The notes beneath the pieces were generated by a model. That model ran no database searches and was not told the DNA's origin. It saw only the letters and a list, made by a program, of their open reading frames with translations. Positions 24,704 through 32,595 of a stretch of 32,883 bases of DNA are shown piece by piece (positions within the stretch are counted from its first letter, which is position 1; every line of letters begins with the position of its first letter). A program made the translations under genes and the position numbers. Source of the stretch: Flavobacterium sp. UBA4098 (GTDB lineage Bacteria; Bacteroidota; Bacteroidia; Flavobacteriales; Flavobacteriaceae); NCBI GenBank assembly GCA_002382495.1, contig DFXW01000025.1:27786-60668 (forward strand), in the 5' to 3' direction.

Positions 24704-25612
24704 ATGAAAAAAAATGTATTATTGACGGGAGGTACTGGATTTATTGGTAAGAAATTGACTCAATTATTAATTCAAAACGGATTTTCAGTTTCGATTTTGA
24801 GTCGTTCTGAAAAAGAAAATTATGGCGACATTTCGTACTTTCAATGGGATATTGAATCAGGGACCATCGATGAGGAAGCTATTTTGAAAGCCGATTATGT
24901 GATTCATTTAGCGGGAGAAAATATAGGCGCAAACCGATGGACAGCAAGTCGGAAGAAAGCCGTTTTAAATAGCAGAGTAAAATCAACTAAGTTATTATTG
25001 ACTTGTTTGAAATTAAATAATAAAAAATTGGATGCTTTCATTTCAGCATCTGGAGTTGGTATTTATGGCGCAATTACGGATGAGCAAATTTGTGATGAAA
25101 CCACTCCTCCAGCCAATGATTTTTTAGGAACGGTTTGTCAAGAATGGGAATCGGCAACTATTCCTGTTCATGAATTGGGTATTCGAACTATTCAAATCAG
25201 AACAGGGTTGGTTTTAGGTAAAGAGGATGGCGTTTTAAAACAACTGGCTCCTTTGTTCCGATACAAATTGGGAAGTGCTATTGGTTCTGGAAAACAGTAC
25301 ATGCCTTGGATTCACATTGATGATTTGTGTCATATTTATTTGAAAGCCATTTTAGATTCAACAATGCAAGGGCCATTCAATGCTGCGGTAAATGATAAAA
25401 CAACTAACACCATTTTCTCGGAAACTTTAGCTAAAGTATTTGGCTATTCGATTTGGTTGCCAAATGTTCCTTCTTTTGTGTTGCGATTGGTCTTGGGCGA
25501 AATGGCACAATTGGTTTTGACAGGTAGGAGAGTAGCCTCTGATAAAATTGAAAAAACGGGATTCCAATTCCAATATACAGATTTAGAAAAAGCGTTACGC
25601 AATTGTTTGTAA
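24704..25612 (+). CDS. TIGR01777 family NAD-dependent epimerase/dehydratase-like protein
   Basis: A 302-residue extended-SDR protein. The nucleotide-binding loop LLTGGTGFIGKKL (6-18) is followed by the family segments HLAGENIGANRW (about 69-80) and SASGVGIYG (about 115-123, including the Y of the active site region), and MPWIHIDDL (about 204-212). The C terminus is a helical substrate-binding region. The family has no settled function; in other bacteria it is fused to an SRPBCC domain like that encoded at 19184. It is the only gene of its transcription unit, controlled by a promoter overlapping the candidate TetR operator. It ends two bases before the stop of the convergent YceI gene, with no room for a separate terminator. 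Confidence 0.9.
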   Translation: MKKNVLLTGGTGFIGKKLTQLLIQNGFSVSILSRSEKENYGDISYFQWDIESGTIDEEAILKADYVIHLAGENIGANRWTASRKKAVLNSRVKSTKLLLTCLKLNNKKLDAFISASGVGIYGAITDEQICDETTPPANDFLGTVCQEWESATIPVHELGIRTIQIRTGLVLGKEDGVLKQLAPLFRYKLGSAIGSGKQYMPWIHIDDLCHIYLKAILDSTMQGPFNAAVNDKTTNTIFSETLAKVFGYSIWLPNVPSFVLRLVLGEMAQLVLTGRRVASDKIEKTGFQFQYTDLEKALRNCL

Positions 25613-25614
25613 GG

Positions 25615-26160
25615 CTAATGGGATTCTAAAATACAATCCAATTGAGTTTGGACTTTTTTAGAAACTTTTGCAATTATCATACTCGGAATTTTTATTTCAA
25701 AATCATCGGTATCAAGGATAAAGTTTGCTTGTAATTGGAGTTGATTTTTTGATTTCTTGAAAATCCCATTGACACTTAATGGTTTTGAAACCCCATGAAT
25801 CTTTATCATTCCGTTTATTTTTAAAATAGTCCCTTCGTTTGAAATTTTATCAATATCTAAATTAGGAATACTTCCTTTAAATAGCGCTCTTGGATATTTG
25901 TCACTTTCCAAATAAATTTCATTGAAATGCGTTTTCATTAAATCCAGCTTAAAATCAAAATCCTTGATTTTTACAATACAACTAATCGTTTTGTTTTTTG
26001 TGTTTATGGTACATTCAACGAAATTATTTTCTGCTGTGATTTCTTCAAATAAAGGTACTGAAGCTTCGAAACCAATGGTGCCCGATTGCGTTGTCCATTT
26101 TTCTTGAGAAAATGCAGCTAAACTCAATGATAATAATATTAAGCTGTAGAAAAGTTTCAT
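25615..26160 (-). CDS. YceI family periplasmic protein
   Basis: A 181-residue protein with a signal peptide (1-18, cleaved near AFS-Q) and a YceI lipocalin-like beta barrel. Family features are the opening WTTQSGTIGFEASVP, the central DKYPRALFKGSI and the C-terminal DTDDFEIKIPS. YceI proteins bind polyisoprenoid or other amphiphilic lipids in the periplasm; a role in isoprenoid handling would fit the nearby carotenoid genes but is only inferred. A candidate promoter (TTTG, 19 bases, TATCTTTA) lies just upstream, so it is probably transcribed independently of the thioesterase gene. Confidence 0.88.
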   Translation of the reverse strand: MKLFYSLILLSLSLAAFSQEKWTTQSGTIGFEASVPLFEEITAENNFVECTINTKNKTISCIVKIKDFDFKLDLMKTHFNEIYLESDKYPRALFKGSIPNLDIDKISNEGTILKINGMIKIHGVSKPLSVNGIFKKSKNQLQLQANFILDTDDFEIKIPSMIIAKVSKKVQTQLDCILESH

Positions 26161-26180
26161 AATTAATTTAGTTCTATAAC

Positions 26181-26211
26181 TAAAGATATCAAATGATAGT
26201 GATTAAACAAA
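26181..26211 (-). promoter_or_regulatory. Candidate promoter of the YceI gene
   Basis: On the minus strand TTTG (26211-26208), a 19-base spacer and TATCTTTA (26188-26181) match the Bacteroidota promoter except for the last base of the -7 element. It lies 20 bases before the ATG. Confidence 0.5.
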
Positions 26212-26221
26212 GTGTTTTGTC

Positions 26222-26770
26222 TTAATTCAATTCTATGGAAACATTGTATTTTTTAAGACTTTCAATTGTTTCGATTGAACTGTAATCAAAAATTTCTTCG
26301 TGTAAATCCCTTTCTTTTTTCAAAGCAATTTGTTTAAGACAATTGCAAAAACGGCGAACTTCTTTTAGATTTGAAATAATCAATCCAGGAACAGGAACGC
26401 TATTTCCTTCTTTATCTTTGGCTACCATCGTAAAATAAGAAGAGTTACAGTGTTTTATGACTCCTGTTTGAATGTTTTCGGCTTCTACTCGTATGCCAAT
26501 AATCATTGAACTTTTCCCTACATAATTAACGCTAGCTTTCATGGTTACGAGTTCGCCGACTTCAATGGGTTTTAAAAAATTGACCGTATCTACAGAGGCA
26601 GTAACACAATAATTTCCTGAAAATTTAGAGGCGCACGCAAATGCAATTTGATCTAGAAGTGATAAGATATAACCTCCATGAATTTTACCACTAAAATTAG
26701 TATGAGAAGGAAGCATTAGCTCCGAAATGCTGATATAGGAAGAGGCTACGGTTTTGAAGGTGTTATTCAT
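26222..26770 (-). CDS. Acyl-CoA thioesterase, hotdog fold
   Basis: A 182-residue hotdog-fold protein of the YciA/BACH acyl-CoA hydrolase group, which cleaves fatty acyl-CoA to free acid and CoA in the cytosol. The conserved GKIHGGYILSLLDQIAF (28-44) contains the usual catalytic aspartate (Asp41), and VDTVNFLKPIEVGELV (60-75) is the second family block. A C-terminal extension of about 55 residues follows the fold. The ATG overlaps the rmuC stop as TAATG, so translation is coupled to rmuC although no functional link is known. Confidence 0.9.
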   Translation of the reverse strand: MNNTFKTVASSYISISELMLPSHTNFSGKIHGGYILSLLDQIAFACASKFSGNYCVTASVDTVNFLKPIEVGELVTMKASVNYVGKSSMIIGIRVEAENIQTGVIKHCNSSYFTMVAKDKEGNSVPVPGLIISNLKEVRRFCNCLKQIALKKERDLHEEIFDYSSIETIESLKKYNVSIELN

Positions 26771-28104
26771 TATTCAGATTGCTTTTCGTCTATTTCGGCA
26801 CGATTAATAATGTTGTCTGGCAGCGCTTTTTTGGCTTTGGCCCCCATTTTTTTCAAACGTTCTACGCTACTAATTAAGTTGCCTTTTCCTTCTACTAATT
26901 TATTCATAGCGCCGGCATATTCCACCTTACTTTCGTCAATTTTCTTCCCGATTTTAATTAAGTCGGCAACAAAACCTTCGAATTTATCGTACAATGCTCC
27001 CGCTTGACGCGCAATTTCTAAGGCATTTTCTTGTTGTTTTTGATTAGTCCACATGCTATCAATGGTTCGCAGTGTTGCCAATAAAGTAGCTGGAGTTACT
27101 ATGACAATGTTTTTTTCAAATGCCTTATTGTACAAGGTGGTATCTTCATTTAAAGCCATCGCAAAAGCAGGTTCAATAGGAATAAAGAGCAACACAAAAT
27201 CAGGACTTTCAATTTGGTACAAATCCTGGTAATTTTTGTTACCCAATTGTTCTACATGGCGCTTGATAGAATTGACGTGTTCTTTTAGGAAATTAGTCTT
27301 TAACTCATCGTCTTCTTCATTGATGTATTTCTCGTATGCCGTTAACGACACTTTAGAATCGACAATCATTTTTTTGCCATCAGGCAAATTAATAACAACA
27401 TCCGGGAAAACGCGATTGCCTTCGTCAGTAGTAAAGGCTTGTTGTACTTCGTATTCACGACCTTTTTCTAAACCTGATTTTTCTAAAACGCGTTCCAGAA
27501 CTAATTCGCCCCAATTGCCTTGCATTTTGCTGTCGCCTTTTAAAGCTTTGGTCAAATTGATGGTCTCTTTGCTCATCTGAATATTCATTTCGCGTAAGCC
27601 TAAAATTTGTTGGCGCAAAGCCGCATGGTAATCAATACTTTCTTTGTGGGTGTCTTCGACCTTTTTCTCGAATAATTGAATTTTATCTTGTAATGGCGTC
27701 AAGATATTTTGCATATTTTCTTTGTTCTGCTCGGTAAATTTATTCGATTTTTCGTCCAATATTTTATTGGCTAAATTTTCGAATTCTTTTGTGAATTTTT
27801 CCTGAAGCTGTTCTACTTCTTGTTTTTGTTCTTTATTGCGTTCCCAAAGATTCTCAAAATCAACCTCTTTTTTAGATAATTGAATGGCTAAGCTGTCTTT
27901 TTCGTTTCGAATGACTTCTTTTTCCAAACGTTCTTTTTCTAGCGCTTCTTTGAAATTTTGAATTTGGGCTTGACCCGCTAGTACCTTTTCTTCTAAACTG
28001 ATTTTTTCAGCTTGTGTTTTAGCCGAAAATAGGAGTTTTCCAATATAGATACCAATAGCTAAAGCTACAATAAAGGCCAACAAAAAAGGAAGAATAGCAG
28101 TCAT
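26770..28104 (-). CDS. rmuC: DNA recombination protein RmuC family
   Basis: A 444-residue protein with one N-terminal transmembrane helix (about 2-23), a long charged coiled coil (about 30-180) and the RmuC nuclease-like domain (about 190-400). Key segments are MQGNWGELVLERVLEKSGL (194-212), the RVFPDVVINLPDGKKMIVDSK region (about 231-251) with the PD-(D/E)xK-like acidic and lysine residues, and FVLLFIPIEPAFAMAL (about 304-319). RmuC limits recombination at short inverted repeats and has been linked to DNA handling and phage defence; its exact activity is not settled. It is the first gene of a two-gene minus-strand unit. Confidence 0.93.
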   Translation of the reverse strand: MTAILPFLLAFIVALAIGIYIGKLLFSAKTQAEKISLEEKVLAGQAQIQNFKEALEKERLEKEVIRNEKDSLAIQLSKKEVDFENLWERNKEQKQEVEQLQEKFTKEFENLANKILDEKSNKFTEQNKENMQNILTPLQDKIQLFEKKVEDTHKESIDYHAALRQQILGLREMNIQMSKETINLTKALKGDSKMQGNWGELVLERVLEKSGLEKGREYEVQQAFTTDEGNRVFPDVVINLPDGKKMIVDSKVSLTAYEKYINEEDDELKTNFLKEHVNSIKRHVEQLGNKNYQDLYQIESPDFVLLFIPIEPAFAMALNEDTTLYNKAFEKNIVIVTPATLLATLRTIDSMWTNQKQQENALEIARQAGALYDKFEGFVADLIKIGKKIDESKVEYAGAMNKLVEGKGNLISSVERLKKMGAKAKKALPDNIINRAEIDEKQSE

Positions 28105-28191
28105 AGAAAGGATAAATTTAGAAAGTAGTAAAAGTAGGTAATTCTCTGAATTTGGTGCTTCAAAATAATTATTTTTTCTTCAATAATAATG

Positions 28192-28199
28192 TACTTTTG
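28192..28199 (+). promoter_or_regulatory. Promoter -7 element for the pseudouridine synthase-trmL unit
   Basis: TACTTTTG matches TAnnTTTG, 17 bases before the ATG at 28217, implying a very short leader. No good -33 element is visible. Confidence 0.55.
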
Positions 28200-28216
28200 C
28201 CACAAATTACAACCAC

Positions 28217-28795
28217 ATGTCTCACCAGCATTTTATCATACATAAACCTTATGGCTATTTGAGTCAGTTTGTGTATGAATTAAAAAGAAAGAAACGACTT
28301 TTAGGAGAATTGTATCTTTTTCCAGAAGGAACGATGGCTATTGGGCGATTGGATGAAGATTCAGAAGGTTTGTTGCTTTTGACTACTGATGGTAGAATGA
28401 GTGAACTCGTTCGTAGTAAAAAAGTAGAGAAAGAATATTATGTTCAGGTGGATGGGGTTATTCATCAAGAAGCAGTGGAGCAGTTGCAAAAAGGAGTCGA
28501 AATTGGATTTAATGGTAGAAAATACATCACGAAACCTTGCAAAGCATTCCTGATTCATCAAGTTCCTGATTTTGGAGCAAGAGGAAAAAAGATTCGAGAC
28601 GAACGTCACGGTCCTACTTCTTGGCTTTCCATCACGATTAATGAAGGCAAGTTTAGACAAGTCCGTAAAATGACGGCATATGTAGGTTTTCCTACTTTGC
28701 GTTTGGTTCGTGTTCGCGTTGGTAATATTCATTTGAATGATTTACAAGCTGGCGAAGTAATTGAAATGAATGATTTTCAAATCGAAAATAAATAA
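28217..28795 (+). CDS. rluE: Pseudouridine synthase, RluE type
   Basis: A 192-residue RNA-modifying enzyme of the RsuA/RluB/E/F group. The catalytic motif GRLDEDSEGLLLLT (43-56) has the essential aspartate at 46. Other conserved parts are HKPYGYLSQF (9-18), KVEKEYYVQVDG (69-80) and the C-terminal EGKFRQVRKMTAYVGFPTLR (about 142-161). There is no N-terminal S4 domain, and the short length matches RluE, which modifies U2457 of 23S rRNA in E. coli; the exact target here is inferred. The trmL gene follows after 4 bases, forming a two-gene RNA-modification unit. Confidence 0.9.
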   Translation: MSHQHFIIHKPYGYLSQFVYELKRKKRLLGELYLFPEGTMAIGRLDEDSEGLLLLTTDGRMSELVRSKKVEKEYYVQVDGVIHQEAVEQLQKGVEIGFNGRKYITKPCKAFLIHQVPDFGARGKKIRDERHGPTSWLSITINEGKFRQVRKMTAYVGFPTLRLVRVRVGNIHLNDLQAGEVIEMNDFQIENK

Positions 28796-28799
28796 AAGT

Positions 28800-29255
28800 A
28801 TGTTAAACATCGTATTGGTTGAACCTGAAATTCCGAATAACACAGGTAATATTGGTCGGCTTTGTGTAGGAACAGAAAGCAAATTGCACTTGATTCATCC
28901 TTTCGGATTTGTAATCAATGACAAGAATTTAAAACGTTCGGGTTTGGATTATTGGGTACATTTGGATGTGACTGAATACCAGAATGTAGACGAATGGCTG
29001 AATCAAATTCCAGACCGTTCCCGTGTCTTTTTGATGAGTTCTCACGCTTCAAAATCGTATTTAGAAACCGAATTTCAAGACGGAGATTGGTTGGTATTTG
29101 GCAAAGAGAGTGTAGGTTTAAGCGCTGCGGTCTTAGACTTGTTTGAAAATCATTTGACTATTCCGATGTCGCCATTAATTCGCAGTTTTAATATTGCCAA
29201 TTCGGTTGCTTTTGTGGTGGGAGAAGCCAAAAGACAAATCGGCTTGAAACGTTAA
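28800..29255 (+). CDS. trmL: tRNA (cytidine/uridine(34)-2'-O)-methyltransferase
   Basis: A 151-residue SPOUT methyltransferase that methylates the 2'-OH of the wobble nucleotide in certain leucine tRNAs using S-adenosylmethionine. The trefoil-knot motifs are present: NTGNIGR (14-20), FGKESVGL (100-107) and IPMSPLIRSFNIANSVA (121-137). The length is that of minimal TrmL. I use the ATG at 28800, which begins MLNIVLVEPEIPNNTG like the family; the frame open from 28770 overlaps the upstream gene and adds non-conserved residues. It ends five bases before the stop of the converging ABC transporter gene. Confidence 0.93.
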   Translation: MLNIVLVEPEIPNNTGNIGRLCVGTESKLHLIHPFGFVINDKNLKRSGLDYWVHLDVTEYQNVDEWLNQIPDRSRVFLMSSHASKSYLETEFQDGDWLVFGKESVGLSAAVLDLFENHLTIPMSPLIRSFNIANSVAFVVGEAKRQIGLKR

Positions 29256-29260
29256 ATCTG

Positions 29261-30046
29261 TTATCCTTTGATTACGAATTTTCCTTTTTCGGCATCAAAA
29301 CTAATATGTTCGTCCTGAAATAAGGTATTGAAACTTCCTTTCATAATTAAATTACATGGTTGGTCTTGCACCACTGATTCGGTAGTCATTAGGATCATTT
29401 CGTCACTCAATTGAATGGCCATATCAATATCGTGTGTAGAAAACAAAATCGATTTTCCAGTTTCTTGGGTTAGTTTTTTCAAAAGTTTAAAAAGGGTTAC
29501 TTTGTGTAATAAATCCAAGTGAGTAGTAGGTTCGTCCAGAATAATTAGTGGGGTATCTTGTGCCAATGCACGCGCAATAAGGACGATCTGTAATTGCCCA
29601 TCACTAATTTCAAAATGACGTTTATCAGCCAAATGACTAATTTGTGTCAGCTCCATTGCTTCATTTACTTTGGCAATATCTTCATTTGAAAGTTTTCCAA
29701 TCCAATTCGTATACGGCTGTCTTCCTAATGCAATGAGTTCAAATACTGTTAGGTTACTTGGTGGTAATGTATCCGTTAGTACTACACTTAAATGTTGTGC
29801 TAAAGTCAAATTATCTAAGGAATGAATGGCCTTATTTTCTAGAAAAACGGTACCAGAAAGGGGTGATTGAATTCCAATTAAAGTGCGTAAAAGCGTTGAT
29901 TTTCCAATTCCATTGGCACCAATTAAAGCTGTTAGTTTTCCTTTTTCTAATGAAACAGAAACTTGAGAAGCAATAGTGGTACTTTTCTTTTTATTGGTGT
30001 ACCCAATGCTAATGTCTTTGGTATGTAAAATAATAGTTGGCTCCAT
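29261..30046 (-). CDS. btuD: ABC transporter ATPase, probable B12 importer subunit
   Basis: A 261-residue ATPase of the iron-chelate/B12 importer type, energising uptake through the inner membrane. Walker A is GANGIGKST (43-51), Walker B LIILDEPTTH (167-176), and the switch histidine is in STHD. The signature reads ISDGQ (147-151) rather than LSGGQ. Its ATG overlaps the permease stop as TAATG. The family alone allows iron-siderophore, heme or B12; B12 is favoured because the operon is divergent from a btuB-like gene under a cobalamin riboswitch. It is the last gene of the operon. Confidence 0.8.
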   Translation of the reverse strand: MEPTIILHTKDISIGYTNKKKSTTIASQVSVSLEKGKLTALIGANGIGKSTLLRTLIGIQSPLSGTVFLENKAIHSLDNLTLAQHLSVVLTDTLPPSNLTVFELIALGRQPYTNWIGKLSNEDIAKVNEAMELTQISHLADKRHFEISDGQLQIVLIARALAQDTPLIILDEPTTHLDLLHKVTLFKLLKKLTQETGKSILFSTHDIDMAIQLSDEMILMTTESVVQDQPCNLIMKGSFNTLFQDEHISFDAEKGKFVIKG

Positions 30047-31077
30047 TAGTTCATCAATTTACGTTTGCGAATAAGTAACCAAATTACAATTGGAGCACCT
30101 AAAATAGAAGTAATGGCGTTGATTGGAATCACAATTGCTGAATTAGGTAACTGCGAAATGCTATCACAAACCAACATAATCATGGCGCCAAACAATAGCG
30201 TACTCCAAAATAAAATCAGGTGATTACTGGTTTGAAAAACTAATTTAGAGATATGAGGCACAGCCAAACCAATAAACGCAATCGGTCCTGCAAAAGCAGT
30301 GATACTTCCCGCTAAAATACTAGTAGCTAAGATGATTACAAATCGAGCTTTAGTATAATTCAATCCTAAACTCTTAGCGTAATTTTCTCCTAAAAGCAAA
30401 CTGTTTAACGGTTTGATACTTACCAAACTTAAGATCAATCCAACTATAACACAAACAGATAAAATAGCAATTGATGTCCAAGATAAATTACCTAATGTTC
30501 CTAACGACCAGAAGGTGAATTTTTGTAATTGTTCAGCGGTACTAAAATAGGTTAACGTGCCAACTAAAGCATTGGTCAAACTACCAAACATTAATCCTAC
30601 TATGAGAATCGCCATGGTATCTCGCAATCGTTGGGCTACAGCCAAAACCGCTAGTAAGACTAGAAAACTACCCAAACTGGAAGCCAATACAATTCCGTAA
30701 GACGAGAGAATAAATTCACTAGCAAAAGCAGGCAAAAATGCCGATCCTAAAATCACTAAGGCTACTCCTAAACTCGCTCCTGAACTTAAACCAAGTACAT
30801 AAGGTCCCGCTAGAGGATTCCGAAATAAAGTTTGCATTAATAGTCCGCTAATCGCTAAACCCATTCCTACTAAAATGGCGACAATAGCTTTGGGTAAGCG
30901 GTAATCCATAATGATATATTCCCAAGATGATTTACTTGCCGTTGTTCCAAGTAAACTGTTACATACTTCTTTTAAAGGAATGGCAACGGCACCCATACTT
31001 ATATTGAATAGAAATAGGAAAACCAATCCTACACTTAGGACAAGAAAAAGTACCGTATTTCGATGGGTTGTATTCAA
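30046..31077 (-). CDS. btuC: FecCD/BtuC family ABC permease, probable B12 importer subunit
   Basis: A 343-residue inner-membrane permease with about ten hydrophobic segments. The family blocks are RLPKAIVAILVGMGLAISG (61-79), LFRNPLAGPYVLGLSSGASL (84-103) and AGPIAFIGLAVPHISKL (about 266-282). It belongs to the type II importer family for B12, heme and ferric siderophores. No ATG is available near the start; the TTG at 31077-31075, one base after the btuF stop, gives a normal N terminus before the first membrane helix, and the next ATG (residue 28) would remove that helix. B12 as substrate is inferred from context. Confidence 0.8.
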   Translation of the reverse strand: MNTTHRNTVLFLVLSVGLVFLFLFNISMGAVAIPLKEVCNSLLGTTASKSSWEYIIMDYRLPKAIVAILVGMGLAISGLLMQTLFRNPLAGPYVLGLSSGASLGVALVILGSAFLPAFASEFILSSYGIVLASSLGSFLVLLAVLAVAQRLRDTMAILIVGLMFGSLTNALVGTLTYFSTAEQLQKFTFWSLGTLGNLSWTSIAILSVCVIVGLILSLVSIKPLNSLLLGENYAKSLGLNYTKARFVIILATSILAGSITAFAGPIAFIGLAVPHISKLVFQTSNHLILFWSTLLFGAMIMLVCDSISQLPNSAIVIPINAITSILGAPIVIWLLIRKRKLMN

Positions 31078-31078
31078 A

Positions 31079-32218
31079 TTAATTTAATTTTTCAAAAAAA
31101 TAGGGACGATGATTTGGGAGTAATTCAGGATGAAAAATAGCAATCAAATCTTTCAGTACCCAATCCGGGCGAGTAGATGACCATTCAAAAAACAAAATTC
31201 CCCCTTTAGCCCCTTTGTTTAATGCGTACGAATATACTTTTTTATTTTTAAACGCCTCAAATTTGGCATAATGCGGATTGCTATTATTCATTTCTTTAAT
31301 AGACGAAAAATCACCTGGGGCAATCCAAAATTCCGCTTTTTGTGCTTTTTCTAAAATAGTTTCAAAAGGCAAAGTTAAACTTCCTGTTCCTTTGGTATTG
31401 GCCCATAAATAATCGGATTGCGACTCTTTTAAAAACAAAGCCATCCAGCTTTCTCCTTGCGGCACAAACCATTGATCTTGATACATGGCGCCGCTTAACA
31501 CTGTTGGTTTGTGTGTTGCTTTTTTGGCTAAAGCCAAGGTGGTTTGGTATTCTTTTTCAATAGAGGTGAATATCGTTTTGGCTTTGGCATCCAAGCCATA
31601 CAGAGCACCAAAAAATTTGATCCATTCTGCTTTTCCAAGTGGTGATTGTTCGTTCCAGTCACCGTTTAAAAAAACTTTCAATCCACTTTTTTGTAAATTA
31701 TCCAAAGTAGGATTGCTATTGTTTAGACCAAAACTCACAATGACATCGGGAGCCATATCGATCAGAATCTCTGGATTCAGGGTCTCGTTAGTTCCTACTT
31801 CGTTTACTTGTCCAGAATCAATTCGTTTTCGAGTTTTAGGTGAAGAAATAAAATCGGTATTTGGAAAGCCGACCAAGGTGTTTTCCACGCCTAATAATTC
31901 TAAAGCAGGAATATGAGTGGTAGAGGTGACCACGATGGATTGAATAGGAACCGAAATGCGGGAGTACTGTTGTAAACTATCGGGAATAATACCGTTTTTT
32001 TCTTGTAAAATATAAGTAAATGGTTGTGTGGCATTGGGCCAAGGATGCGTAATTTTAAGAATAGAATAGCCTTTATGATGGTATATTTCTAATCCTTTGG
32101 CATATTGAATTTCATTTTTTTCTGGACTTTGGGTTGCTGATGAGCGCGCATTATTTTGTTTGCAACTACTTAGGAGTGCAGCAAAAAGGAAAATAAATGT
32201 AGAAATAAATGATTTCAT
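31079..32218 (-). CDS. btuF: Substrate-binding lipoprotein, probable B12-binding component
   Basis: A 379-residue periplasmic binding protein of the FecB/BtuF (type III, helical backbone) class. The N-terminal signal ends in a lipobox LSSC with the lipidated cysteine at 19. The binding-domain segments are visible: VTSTTHIPALELLGVENTLVGF (about 98-119, shown in two overlapping halves of the first lobe), NPEILIDMAPDVIVSFG and the C-terminal WVLKDLIAIFHPELLP. It is the first gene of the btuF-btuC-btuD-like operon and has a good promoter 21 bases upstream with a leader of only about 14 bases, so no riboswitch precedes it. The ligand is inferred from the divergent riboswitch-controlled receptor gene. 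Confidence 0.78.
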   Translation of the reverse strand: MKSFISTFIFLFAALLSSCKQNNARSSATQSPEKNEIQYAKGLEIYHHKGYSILKITHPWPNATQPFTYILQEKNGIIPDSLQQYSRISVPIQSIVVTSTTHIPALELLGVENTLVGFPNTDFISSPKTRKRIDSGQVNEVGTNETLNPEILIDMAPDVIVSFGLNNSNPTLDNLQKSGLKVFLNGDWNEQSPLGKAEWIKFFGALYGLDAKAKTIFTSIEKEYQTTLALAKKATHKPTVLSGAMYQDQWFVPQGESWMALFLKESQSDYLWANTKGTGSLTLPFETILEKAQKAEFWIAPGDFSSIKEMNNSNPHYAKFEAFKNKKVYSYALNKGAKGGILFFEWSSTRPDWVLKDLIAIFHPELLPNHRPYFFEKLN

Positions 32219-32238
32219 CGCTTTGATTACAAGAATTG

Positions 32239-32271
32239 CAAAGGTAGGTGTAAACGGTTTTAAAATTCAAA
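32239..32271 (-). promoter_or_regulatory. Promoter of the btuFCD-like operon
   Basis: On the minus strand TTTG (32271-32268), a 21-base spacer and TACCTTTG (32246-32239). Transcription should start near 32232, 14 bases before the ATG. It is back to back with the btuB promoter. Confidence 0.7.
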
Positions 32272-32298
32272 TTTAATTTTTTATCCCAAACTTAGCCT

Positions 32299-32306
32299 TA
32301 TCTTTG
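32299..32306 (+). promoter_or_regulatory. Promoter -7 element for the riboswitch-btuB transcript
   Basis: TATCTTTG matches TAnnTTTG; a TTTT at 32277-32280 lies 18 bases upstream in place of TTTG. The predicted start near 32313 places the whole aptamer in the leader. Confidence 0.7.
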
Positions 32307-32312
32307 TTCGCG

Positions 32313-32495
32313 TATTGAGGTTGCTTTTTTGATTTTCAAAATAGCATTAAAAGGGAATCAGGTGAAATACCTGAGCTGTACCCGCAACTGTATGCTACTA
32401 AGCTTGTTGTTATCTACAAAACCATTGTTCGCATGGCGAATGAGAAGGTAAACAACAAGACGCAAGCCAGGAGACCTGCCTATTACATCGAGTAT
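32313..32495 (+). ncRNA. Cobalamin riboswitch
   Basis: The conserved core reads AAGGGAATCAGGTGAAAT, then ACCTGAGCTGTACCCGCAAC (32351-32388), and the B12 box is AAGCCAGGAGACCTGCC (32464-32480). Supporting helices are TAGCAT/ATGCTA (32342-32347 with 32392-32397), TCAGGT/ACCTGA (32358-32363 with 32369-32374) and CTTGTTGTT/AACAACAAG (32403-32411 with 32451-32459). This RNA binds cobalamin and lowers expression of the downstream gene when B12 is plentiful. The outer ends are approximate. Confidence 0.95.
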
Positions 32496-32561
32496 CAAAC
32501 TTTCGGGAAAAAAGGTTTGGGTATGGGTAATTCTATACTTTTCTCCCTATTTATTAGTAAA

Positions 32562-32580
32562 GTAACAGTCCTGCTGTTAC
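32562..32580 (+). promoter_or_regulatory. Hairpin in the btuB expression platform
   Basis: GTAACAG (32562-32568) pairs with CTGTTAC (32574-32580) around five bases, ending 15 bases before the btuB ATG. No T-run follows, so control is probably at translation start rather than by a terminator. Which sequence the aptamer loop contacts was not worked out. Confidence 0.5.
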
Positions 32581-32595
32581 AAAATGTTTAATTAA

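Noticed and set aside
28770..28799. Longer start for trmL
   Set aside because: It overlaps the end of the pseudouridine synthase gene and adds residues before the conserved MLNIVLVEPE.
31485..31916. 143-residue plus-strand open frame
   Set aside because: It lies wholly inside the btuF-like gene on the other strand and has no family features; it is a shadow frame.
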